NCBI GenBank assembly: GCA_021771695.1
Contig: JAETON010000012.1
Span: 1-64,000 of the forward strand
Reading direction: 5' to 3'
DNA: 64,000 nt
From: Lachnospiraceae bacterium
GTDB taxonomy: Bacteria > Bacillota > Clostridia > Lachnospirales > Lachnospiraceae
This document shows positions 17,559 through 25,221 of the stretch, one piece after another; within the stretch, counting starts at the first letter, position 1; each line of letters begins with the position of its first letter. Under the pieces are notes generated by a model. The model was not told the origin of the DNA and made no database searches. It saw only the letters and a list, made by a program, of their open reading frames with translations. Position numbers and translations under genes: made by a program.

Positions 17559-18269
17559 ATGTGGAGAGAGGTTTTATTTCAAATCATATTATTTTTCGCT
17601 AATACGGTTCAAGTAATTACGGGATTTGCCGGGAACTTATTAGCGATGCCGTTTTCAATGAAGCTGATAGGGCTGCAGGATGCAAAAACAGTGATTAATT
17701 TGTTTACTATGTTTGCATGTTTAATCATTGTAGTACAAAACCAAAAAGATATTCAATGGAAAATACTGGTCCGGATGCTCGTATATATGGCAGCCGGGAT
17801 GGCAGCAGGCATTCTTCTTTTAGAAATTATACCAGAAACGCAATTGCTTTTTCTGTATGCAGTTATGTTAATTTGTATTTCATTAAAAAAAATGTTTTGG
17901 AAAAAGGAATTAATCTTACCAGATTGGATTATGAAACTGGTGCTATTGATGGCAGGAGTGATTCATGGAATGTTCTTATCAGGCGGAGCCCTTTTAGTGG
18001 TATATGCTTTGAGTATATTAAAAGATAAAAATGAGTTTCGAACGACCATTGCTTTTGTCTGGATTGTTTTAGATGGAGTGTTATCTGTCATTTACGGATG
18101 CCAGGGATGTTATGACTTTATTACAATCGAAAGAATTATAATAAGCATCATTGTATTAATATTTTCCAGTGCCTTTGGAAATTTATTATACAAAAAAATC
18201 AGCCAGCAGCTTTTTCTTCATATCACGTATATCTTAATTCTTATTTCTGGAATTTCCCTGATTTTTTGA
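17559..18269 (+). CDS. TauE/SafE family membrane permease
   Basis: A 236-residue integral membrane protein with about seven hydrophobic helices. VITGFAGNLLAMPFSMKLIG at the N-terminus and VIHGMFLSGGALLVVYALS in the middle match the duplicated TauE/SafE (sulfite/organosulfonate exporter) motif. In taurine-using bacteria such proteins are associated with export of sulfite or C2 sulfonates. Here no C-S lyase is nearby, so isethionate or sulfoacetaldehyde export is the better guess. The ATG directly follows the PucR stop, implying coupled translation. Confidence 0.82.
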   Translation: MWREVLFQIILFFANTVQVITGFAGNLLAMPFSMKLIGLQDAKTVINLFTMFACLIIVVQNQKDIQWKILVRMLVYMAAGMAAGILLLEIIPETQLLFLYAVMLICISLKKMFWKKELILPDWIMKLVLLMAGVIHGMFLSGGALLVVYALSILKDKNEFRTTIAFVWIVLDGVLSVIYGCQGCYDFITIERIIISIIVLIFSSAFGNLLYKKISQQLFLHITYILILISGISLIF

Positions 18270-18272
18270 AGG

Positions 18273-18286
18273 TGTGCATGTGCACA
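18273..18286. promoter_or_regulatory. Candidate operator for the aminotransferase operon
   Basis: The palindrome TGTGC-ATGT-GCACA matches the element at 12792-12805 in half-sites and spacing. Its centre is 29.5 bp upstream of the -35 box, against 30.5 bp at the first site. Confidence 0.6.
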
Positions 18287-18308
18287 AAAATTTTTGGCGG
18301 GTATCACG

Positions 18309-18337
18309 TTGAAGCAGAAATATGCTTGTTTTAAGAT
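18309..18337 (+). promoter_or_regulatory. Promoter of the aminotransferase/alcohol dehydrogenase operon
   Basis: TTGAAG, a 17-bp spacer and TAAGAT lie about 50 bp before the aminotransferase start, downstream of the palindrome. The -35 is sub-optimal, as expected for an activated promoter. Confidence 0.55.
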
Positions 18338-18387
18338 AAAAATAAATTGAGAAAGATTTATTTTTTAGACGAAAAGGAGAGTATATT

Positions 18388-19737
18388 ATGGAATTATCAG
18401 GAAAAGAAATTGCACAGATGCACAAGGATTATGTGATGCAGTCATGGAGCAAATCAGGTGTGGATGCGCTTGCAGTTGAAAAAGCAGAGGGGATTTATTT
18501 TTGGGATTATGATGGGAAAAAATATGCAGATATGTCCTCTTTGCTTGTTTGTTCCAATCTTGGACATGAATTACCGGAAATTGTGGAGGCAATTAAAGAA
18601 CAGGCAGATAAAATGTGTTTTATGGCACCGGCTTATGCCACAGAACCAAAAAGCAAGCTGGCAAAAATGCTGGTAGAAGCAGCAGGTGCAAAAGATTATC
18701 AGAGAGTATTTTTTACAAATGGCGGAGCAGAATCTAATGAAAATGCAATTAAAATGGCACGTATGGTAACGGGACGCACAAAGATTTTTTCTTGTTATCG
18801 AAGTTATCACGGTGCAACACTGGCATCTTCCAATGCATCTGGCGATTGGAGAAGATTTGCAGCGGAGATTGGCGGCGCAGGCGGCTTCATTAAATTTATG
18901 AATCCACATATGTACCGGGATGGATTTAACAAAGGTGTGGATGATGAGGCTGTAACGAAAAAGGCTCTGGAAGACTTGGAACTGCAATTGAGATATGAAG
19001 GTCCGCAAAATGTTGCCGCAATCCTTATGGAATCCATTGTTGGAGCCAACGGAGTTATTTTACCGCCGGATGGCTATATGGAAGGGGTAAGAGCACTTTG
19101 TGATAAGTATGGAATTTTGATGATTTGTGATGAAGTAATGGCAGGCTTTTTCCGCACAGGAAAATGGTTCGGATGGCAGAATTTTGATATCAAACCAGAC
19201 ATGATTACATTTGCGAAAGGTGTAACTTGCGGATATGTACAGCTTGGAGGAGTTATCGTAAATAAAAAAATTGCAAAGTATTTTGAAGAGAATGTTTTGC
19301 AGTGTGGTTTGACTTATTCAGGGCATACACTTGCCTGTGCTGCGGGTGTAGCTGCACTAAATTATTATATTGATCATGACATAGAAGGACATGTAGCCAA
19401 AATGCATGTTATTGTAGAAACATTCATGAATGAAATGGTAGAAAAACATATCTGCGTTGGAGAAGCAAGATGTATTGGACTGTTTGCAGCTTTTGAAATG
19501 GTAAAAAATAAAGAAACCAGAGAACCGTTACAAGAGTATGGAATTCCCGGAAAATGGATGCCATGGATTTTTGCTGAATTGAAAAGAAGAGGTTATGCAA
19601 CCTTTGGAAGAGAAAATTTCATTGAAATCTGTCCTCCATTAATTATTACAGAAGAAGAGTTAAAGGAATATCTGCCAATTTTAGATGAAGTTTTAACAAA
19701 GGTGGATGAAAAAATATTATCTGGAGAGATTCAATAA
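18388..19737 (+). CDS. Class III aminotransferase, probable taurine aminotransferase (Toa/Tpa-like)
   Basis: A 449-residue PLP-dependent class III (omega-) aminotransferase. The cofactor lysine is K277 in TFAKGVTCGYVQLGG; D248 in MICDEVMAGFFRTGKW should bind the PLP ring nitrogen, and the phosphate-binding FFTNGGAESNENAIKMAR is present. Next to a taurine-type transporter, a TauE permease and an iron alcohol dehydrogenase, it most likely moves the amino group of taurine to 2-oxoglutarate or pyruvate, giving sulfoacetaldehyde. The amino acceptor cannot be read by eye; beta-alanine or GABA substrates remain possible. An AAGGAG site precedes the ATG. Confidence 0.82.
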   Translation: MELSGKEIAQMHKDYVMQSWSKSGVDALAVEKAEGIYFWDYDGKKYADMSSLLVCSNLGHELPEIVEAIKEQADKMCFMAPAYATEPKSKLAKMLVEAAGAKDYQRVFFTNGGAESNENAIKMARMVTGRTKIFSCYRSYHGATLASSNASGDWRRFAAEIGGAGGFIKFMNPHMYRDGFNKGVDDEAVTKKALEDLELQLRYEGPQNVAAILMESIVGANGVILPPDGYMEGVRALCDKYGILMICDEVMAGFFRTGKWFGWQNFDIKPDMITFAKGVTCGYVQLGGVIVNKKIAKYFEENVLQCGLTYSGHTLACAAGVAALNYYIDHDIEGHVAKMHVIVETFMNEMVEKHICVGEARCIGLFAAFEMVKNKETREPLQEYGIPGKWMPWIFAELKRRGYATFGRENFIEICPPLIITEEELKEYLPILDEVLTKVDEKILSGEIQ

Positions 19738-19750
19738 GGAGGATTATAGT

Positions 19751-20869
19751 ATGGATTGGGAATATTTACAGCCGGTAACCATTCGATTTGGAAATGGAAC
19801 AATAAAAGATATCAGAATGACCGCAGAAGAATATGGATATCAAAATGGACTGTTGGTCTGTGATTCCTTCTTTCTTCAAAATGGATTAGCTGAAACAATT
19901 CTTTCCGAAAATGAAGGAATATTAACTGGTATTTATGGAGATATTTCTCCAAATCCTGATGTTACAGAGGTTGATGCATGTGCAGATATGATACGAAAAA
20001 ATAAACATGGATTTTTGGTTGCGCTGGGCGGCGGAAGTTCCATGGATTGTGCCAAAGCAGCAGGAAGTATTTGTTTAACGAACGACTCTATTCGTAAATA
20101 TCATGGAACAGGCGAAACAATGCCGATGGAACATTTACCATTGATTGCAGTACCGACAACGGCGGGAACAGGAAGTGAAGTAACTTGTGTATCTGTTTTA
20201 ACCGATCACGAGAATGGAAAAAAATCACCGATTGTATCCAATGGATTTTATCCATCGATAGCTATTATTGATCCGGAACTTACATATTCCATGCCGCCAA
20301 AAGTCACTGCAAGTACCGGAATTGACGTGCTGTGTCATGCATTGGAAGGCTATTGGAGTGTCGGTCATCAGCCGGTATGTGATGCATTGGCATTTCATGC
20401 ATGCCAATTAGTGTTTCGGTATTTAAAACGGGCTTATCTTAATGGGGAAGATAGGGAGGCTAGAGAAAAGATGGCAGAGGCATCGGTTATTGCCGGTATG
20501 GCATTTACATTACCAAAAACAACAGCATCTCATGCATGTTCTTTTCCGTTAACAAATTTGTATCATATCCCTCATGGAGAAGCATGCGGGTTGACGATTG
20601 ATTATTTTGCAAGAATAAATGCAGAAGCAGAAAACAAACGGCTGGAAAAGATGGCTGTCAAATTAGGATTTTCAGATGTGGAAGAAATGGCAGATGCAAT
20701 TCATGATTTAAAGGAAGATTTAGGACTTCGTAATGATTTGAAAGATTTAAATCTGGCGGAAGAGCAAGTAAAAGAACTTGTTCAAATCAGCAGACATCCG
20801 AATTTATATAATAATCCTGTTGATATAACGGATGAGATGTTGTACGAAATGTATGAATCATTTTTATAA
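19751..20869 (+). CDS. Iron-containing alcohol dehydrogenase, probable sulfoacetaldehyde reductase (SarD-like)
   Basis: The protein is 372 residues. The group III alcohol dehydrogenase motifs are intact: NAD site GGGSSMDCAKA, PTTAGTGSEVT, and metal-ligand region with LCHALEGYWS and HIPHGEACG. Given the aminotransferase 13 bp upstream, I infer that it reduces sulfoacetaldehyde to isethionate with NAD(P)H, as SarD/TauF-type enzymes do in other gut bacteria. ATG 19751 follows TAAGGAGG, so the upstream in-frame start inside the aminotransferase gene is rejected. A simple aldehyde or butanol dehydrogenase is the alternative. Confidence 0.82.
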   Translation: MDWEYLQPVTIRFGNGTIKDIRMTAEEYGYQNGLLVCDSFFLQNGLAETILSENEGILTGIYGDISPNPDVTEVDACADMIRKNKHGFLVALGGGSSMDCAKAAGSICLTNDSIRKYHGTGETMPMEHLPLIAVPTTAGTGSEVTCVSVLTDHENGKKSPIVSNGFYPSIAIIDPELTYSMPPKVTASTGIDVLCHALEGYWSVGHQPVCDALAFHACQLVFRYLKRAYLNGEDREAREKMAEASVIAGMAFTLPKTTASHACSFPLTNLYHIPHGEACGLTIDYFARINAEAENKRLEKMAVKLGFSDVEEMADAIHDLKEDLGLRNDLKDLNLAEEQVKELVQISRHPNLYNNPVDITDEMLYEMYESFL

Positions 20870-20923
20870 ATAATAATTGAATAAATATAAAAAGAAAGAT
20901 TTAAATTATAAAGATAGAACTAG

Positions 20924-20988
20924 AAAATCCAGTATATGATTCAAATGAAGTTACGAAAAAATTGAATTTATACTGGATTTTTATACTT
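20924..20988. terminator. Bidirectional terminator between the taurine cluster and mutS2
   Basis: The outer stem AAATCCAGTATA/TATACTGGATTT with an inner ATTCAA/TTGAAT helix ends in T and begins with A. It separates two convergent genes. Confidence 0.8.
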
Positions 20989-21041
20989 TTCAGAATCGAG
21001 ACAAAAAGCATCCAATTCCTGCTCCTGTTAAAATTTCTAAA

Positions 21042-23441
21042 TTATAGAATAACTACAGTGACTCCCAAATCTCCTTCCCCATATTCTCCATCCCGGTATC
21101 CGGAAATTCTCTTTTGTTTTTTTAGAACTTTAAAGTAATTATGCAGACCTTTTCGCAGAGCACCAGTACCTTTTCCGTGAACCACGGTAATCTGATTCAA
21201 ATTTGCAAGGCAGGCATCATCAATGTATTTGTCCAGCTGGGCAATTGCTTCATCCACCGTCATACCCATAACATTGATTTCAGGTTTGATAGAAGCCGAT
21301 TTGCTCACAGCGGTTCTTCCAGTGTTGCGGTTTTGATTTCGTTGATTTTCCCGTTTCACCTGTTTGGCAGTCTTGGTGATTTCCAAATCCTTGATATTGA
21401 CAAGGGAACGCATCATTCCCATTTGTACATACAAATCTCCTTTTGCATTTGGGAGAGTTTGTACTGTCCCTGCAAGGGAAAGGCTGGTTACATAAATTTC
21501 ATCACCCACTTGGAAATCACTGGCATCGTGGCGTTTTTTGGATCGTTTCTTTGTTTTATATGCCATTTGATTTTCCAGTTTATTCATGCGTCCGCGTAAG
21601 TCGCTTCGCATATGTTCCATTTTTTTATTGGCGTCTTTATTCTTTTGATTTTTTAATTTGTTATATTCTTTAATCGTTGAATCAGCGATTTCTTTTGCTT
21701 CAGAAATAATATTGTGAGCTTCTTCTCTTGCATCTCGAAGCATTTTATCGCGTTTTTCTTTGATGTTATCCTGCTTGGATTTTAAACTGCGGCGGAGGGA
21801 TTCAATTTCCCTTCGGTATTCTAAAATCTCTTCCTGCTCCTGCTCAATGGTTTGTTTGCTCTTTTCCAAATCTGCAAGAATCGTTTCAAAGTCTTTTACT
21901 GACTGGTCAATTTGTCCGGAAGCATCGTGGATAATGTGTTCATCTAAACCAAGTTTTCTGGAAATGGCAAAAGCATTACTCTTTCCGGGGATACCAATCA
22001 TTAAACGATAGGTTGGGGAAAGGGTTTCTACGTCAAATTCACAGGAGGCATTTTCGATATCTTCTGTAGATAAAGCAAATATCTTTAATTCACTATAATG
22101 GGTAGTTGCCATAGTTTTAATTCCGCGGTCATGAAGGTCCGTTAAAATGGAGATTGCCAAGGCAGCTCCTTCGATAGGATCTGTTCCGCCGCAAAGCTCA
22201 TCCAGAAGTACCAAAGAATTGCGGTGTGCCTGCTGAATAATAGATACAATGTTTGTCATATGAGAAGAAAATGTACTCAGATTCTGTTCAATACTTTGTT
22301 CATCTCCAATATCAGCAAAAACTTCTTCAAAAATTCCGAGACTGGAGCCTTGGAAAGCAGGAATATGAAGACCGGACTGCCCCATTAAAGTCAGGAGTCC
22401 GACTGTTTTTAAGGAGACCGTTTTACCACCGGTATTTGGTCCGGTGATAATCAGCATAGAAAAATCCTGTCCTAAAGATACATTAATTGGCACGACGTTT
22501 TTCTTGTCCAGCAAAGGATGCCGTCCCTGTTTGATATGAATAAATCCGTCTTTTCGGAAAATTGGTTTGGAAGCATCTAAATCTTTGGCATATTTTGCTT
22601 TGGCAAAGATGAAATCCAAAAGAATCAGGGTTTCTTGATTATGAGATAAATCATCAATACCATAGGATGCCTGCTCACTTAAAGCAGACAGAATACGTTC
22701 AATTTCTGTCTGTTCTTTTCCTTCCAATTCTTTTAATTCGTTATTTAGAGTAACAACGGACATCGGTTCGATAAATAAGGTATTACCAGAAGCAGACTGA
22801 TCATGAATCATGCCTTGAAAACTGCTTCGATATTCTTGCTTTACCGGGATACAATAGCGTCCGTTCCGCATAGTAACAATGGCATCCTGCAGTTTATCTT
22901 GATTGGAAGCAGAACTTATCATTGCAGTTAATTGAGAATGAATTTTCTGATTGGTCTGCTTCATGGCACGGCGGATGCTCTTTAATGTAGAAGATGCATC
23001 ATCGCTGATTTCTTCTTCCGAAATAATACAGCGTCTGATTTCACGGAGCAGGTCATCCATTGGAATTAAACTTTCAAATAACTCATCTAAAGAATCCGGT
23101 TCAATGTTATCTTCTGTCCGTACGCCATAGGAAACAGCATTTTTCACGGTTTCCAAGGTTCTGGCGATATCCAGTAATTCTCCGGTTCCGAGAGTACCTT
23201 TCATTTTCAGACGCATCAAGGAAGGCTTTAAATCTGTTACACCAAAAAAAGATACATTTCCACGTTTATAGATTCGTGTCAATGCATCCTGCGTCTGATC
23301 CTGTGCGTTTAAAATGTCAAATTCCTCTGTCATAGGAGTTAAATCGGCACATTTTATTTTCCCAAGTTCCGTGGTTGCATAGCCGGTTAAAATATTTATG
23401 ATTTTATCAAATTCAAGTGTTTGCAATACTTTTTGATTCAT
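21042..23441 (-). CDS. mutS2: MutS2 (RqcU) family ATPase/Smr endonuclease
   Basis: A protein of about 799 residues, typical for MutS2. The order is core and lever (MutS-like) domains, ATPase with Walker A TGPNTGGKT near residue 335 and Walker B LVLLDELCGGTDPIEG, a long coiled coil (about 510-610), a KOW-like segment and a C-terminal Smr nuclease domain with VVHGKGTGALRKGLHNY. MutS2 was first linked to suppressing recombination; in Bacillus it also acts on collided ribosomes. The start was moved to the MNQKV methionine at 23441 because AGAGG precedes it. It ends against the alcohol dehydrogenase terminator. Confidence 0.93.
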   Translation of the reverse strand: MNQKVLQTLEFDKIINILTGYATTELGKIKCADLTPMTEEFDILNAQDQTQDALTRIYKRGNVSFFGVTDLKPSLMRLKMKGTLGTGELLDIARTLETVKNAVSYGVRTEDNIEPDSLDELFESLIPMDDLLREIRRCIISEEEISDDASSTLKSIRRAMKQTNQKIHSQLTAMISSASNQDKLQDAIVTMRNGRYCIPVKQEYRSSFQGMIHDQSASGNTLFIEPMSVVTLNNELKELEGKEQTEIERILSALSEQASYGIDDLSHNQETLILLDFIFAKAKYAKDLDASKPIFRKDGFIHIKQGRHPLLDKKNVVPINVSLGQDFSMLIITGPNTGGKTVSLKTVGLLTLMGQSGLHIPAFQGSSLGIFEEVFADIGDEQSIEQNLSTFSSHMTNIVSIIQQAHRNSLVLLDELCGGTDPIEGAALAISILTDLHDRGIKTMATTHYSELKIFALSTEDIENASCEFDVETLSPTYRLMIGIPGKSNAFAISRKLGLDEHIIHDASGQIDQSVKDFETILADLEKSKQTIEQEQEEILEYRREIESLRRSLKSKQDNIKEKRDKMLRDAREEAHNIISEAKEIADSTIKEYNKLKNQKNKDANKKMEHMRSDLRGRMNKLENQMAYKTKKRSKKRHDASDFQVGDEIYVTSLSLAGTVQTLPNAKGDLYVQMGMMRSLVNIKDLEITKTAKQVKRENQRNQNRNTGRTAVSKSASIKPEINVMGMTVDEAIAQLDKYIDDACLANLNQITVVHGKGTGALRKGLHNYFKVLKKQKRISGYRDGEYGEGDLGVTVVIL

Positions 23442-23560
23442 AAGATTTGTTCCTCTATTCATGCAGTTTTGTTGAGATAAAATTTCATGATACTATCAAA
23501 AGTTTAACATATATTTTTACTCGTGTAAATGTAAGCAGATTCTAAAAAAACAAGATATAT

Positions 23561-23577
23561 TTTACACAAATTTTACA
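23561..23577 (+). promoter_or_regulatory. PhoP-box-like direct repeat
   Basis: Two TTTACA hexamers are separated by 5 bp, inside a tandem TTTTACACAAA repeat with an 11-bp period. This matches the PhoP box arrangement TT(A/C/T)ACA-N4-6 of Bacillus-type phosphate regulons. A TAAAAT -10 lies at 23609-23614, before the PstS-like gene. Confidence 0.5.
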
Positions 23578-23643
23578 CAAACTATGAAAGAATTTTACCG
23601 GTATTAGATAAAATAAAATTGAAAGAAAGGAAGGGTGATGAAA

Positions 23644-24147
23644 ATGAAAAGAATGAAGAAATCAGCAGCTCTTTTTTTAACAATAATTTTATTTGCAGGA
23701 ATGACAGGACGACATGTTTTTGAGAATATAAAAGAAGTGAAATCAACAGCAGAACAAAACGTATCGAATCAGCCGATGTATTTGCTGCATGATGAAGAAT
23801 TAAATGATCTGGAAATTGATTTTCTTGCTTATGTAAAGACAGAAGGACAGAAAGCAGCGGGAGAGTTTTTTATTCCGGTTCGTAAACCCGGTACATTTTT
23901 ATCATATAAGCCAAAAGGCAGGTTGAAAATTGCGGGAGCAGCTTCTATGGCACCGATGATGGAAAAAATGGCAGAAGAATATATGAAATTAAATCCCAAT
24001 GCGGTTATTTTCGTAAAGACATCCAGTACGGACAAAGGCTTCATGGAAACTTTTCAAAAGAAATGTAATTTCGGCATGGCCTCTAGAAAATTGAAAGATT
24101 ATGAGAAAACACTGCTGGAACGGGAAATGATTGCAAAAAGAAAATAA
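23644..24147 (+). CDS. Truncated PstS-like (phosphate-binding) exported protein
   Basis: About 167 residues with an N-terminal hydrophobic export segment (SAALFLTIILFAGMTG) and no lipobox cysteine. From about residue 90 it matches the beginning of a PstS-type phosphate-binding domain (LKIAGAASMAPMMEKMAEEYM, then KKCNFGMASRKLKDYE). It stops where a full PstS would continue into its second half (some 150 residues missing). It may be a truncated relic, but a PhoP-box-like repeat and ribosome site are preserved. No pstCAB genes follow. The start is uncertain among several ATG codons; 23644 suits AAGGAAGG. Confidence 0.6.
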   Translation: MKRMKKSAALFLTIILFAGMTGRHVFENIKEVKSTAEQNVSNQPMYLLHDEELNDLEIDFLAYVKTEGQKAAGEFFIPVRKPGTFLSYKPKGRLKIAGAASMAPMMEKMAEEYMKLNPNAVIFVKTSSTDKGFMETFQKKCNFGMASRKLKDYEKTLLEREMIAKRK

Positions 24148-24157
24148 AAAAGAAGCG

Positions 24158-24190
24158 GAAGGCATATTCGAAGGGATATGTCTTCTTTGC
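24158..24190 (+). terminator. Probable terminator after the PstS-like gene
   Basis: The stem GAAGGCATAT/ATATGTCTTC (one wobble) has an 8-nt loop and is followed by TTTGCTGT. The T run is weak. Confidence 0.5.
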
Positions 24191-24271
24191 TGTACAGGGG
24201 TAATTTGGTATAGATTTCAGTTTGTAACTGTGGCATAATAAAATAAATATAACGATTAGAGAGGCAATGTT

Positions 24272-25213
24272 ATGAGATATATTAGTGAGCTGCGAGAAGG
24301 GGATCAGGTTTCTGAGATTTATTTGTGTAAAACCAAGTCACCGGGAACTTCTAAATTTGGAAAATCTTATTATTCCCTGACACTGCAGGATAAAACAGGA
24401 GTGATTGATGGGAAGGTATGGGAACTTACCAATGCCATTGGCCATTTTGAAGCAATGGATTATATTTTGGTAAGGGGACAGGTAACCAGCTATCAAGGTT
24501 CCCATCAGTTGAATATTCAGCAGATTCGGAAGGCACAGGAAGGCGAATACCGAATGATTGATTATATGCCAAGTACGAAAAAAGACATTGACGGCATGTA
24601 TCAAGAACTGCTGGCGATGATTCAGAAAACAAAAGAACCGCATTTGAAGAAACTTGCAGAAATGATTTTTGTAGAAGATAAGAATTTTGCAAGGAAATTT
24701 AAAGTACATTCTGCGGCAAAAAGCGTTCATCACGGTTACATAGGAGGACTTTTGGAACATAGTTTGTCTGTGGCAAAGATTTGTGAAAGTTATGCAGCTT
24801 TGTATCCTCAATTGAACCGGGATTTGCTTGTGTTGAGTGCATTATGGCATGATATGGGAAAGGTCGAAGAACTGTCTGGCTTTCCGGAAAACGATTATAC
24901 AGATGAAGGACAGCTGGTAGGTCATATTGTTATGGGAGCGATGAAATTAGACCGCTTGATGCGTCAGATACCGGGATTTCCACCGAAACTCGCCAATGAA
25001 GTAAAACACTGTATTTTAGCTCATCACGGTGAGCTGGAGTTTGGTTCTCCCAAAAAACCGGCATTATTGGAAGCAATTGCATTAAGTCAGGCAGATAATT
25101 TGGATGCGAAGATGGAGACATTTGCAGAGATTATGGAAAAACAGAAAGAAGATCAAGAATGGTCTGGATTCCAGAGACTGTTAGATACAAGAATCCGCAA
25201 AACATCTATTTAG
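24272..25213 (+). CDS. yhaM: 3'-5' exoribonuclease YhaM family protein
   Basis: A 313-residue protein with the YhaM layout. The N-terminal OB-fold nucleic-acid-binding domain spans about 1-100 (LTLQDKTGVIDGKVWE). An HD metal-dependent phosphohydrolase domain follows (HHGYIGGLLEHSLSVAKIC, then ALWHDMGKVEEL). YhaM trims the 3' ends of RNA and some DNA in Firmicutes. Length matches the Bacillus enzyme. rlmD starts 8 bp after its stop codon, so they form an operon. Confidence 0.9.
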   Translation: MRYISELREGDQVSEIYLCKTKSPGTSKFGKSYYSLTLQDKTGVIDGKVWELTNAIGHFEAMDYILVRGQVTSYQGSHQLNIQQIRKAQEGEYRMIDYMPSTKKDIDGMYQELLAMIQKTKEPHLKKLAEMIFVEDKNFARKFKVHSAAKSVHHGYIGGLLEHSLSVAKICESYAALYPQLNRDLLVLSALWHDMGKVEELSGFPENDYTDEGQLVGHIVMGAMKLDRLMRQIPGFPPKLANEVKHCILAHHGELEFGSPKKPALLEAIALSQADNLDAKMETFAEIMEKQKEDQEWSGFQRLLDTRIRKTSI

Positions 25214-25221
25214 AGGTGCTT

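Noticed and set aside
21141..22447. Plus-strand open frames inside mutS2
   Set aside because: They are antisense shadows of a fully intact mutS2 gene, without ribosome sites or recognisable protein character.
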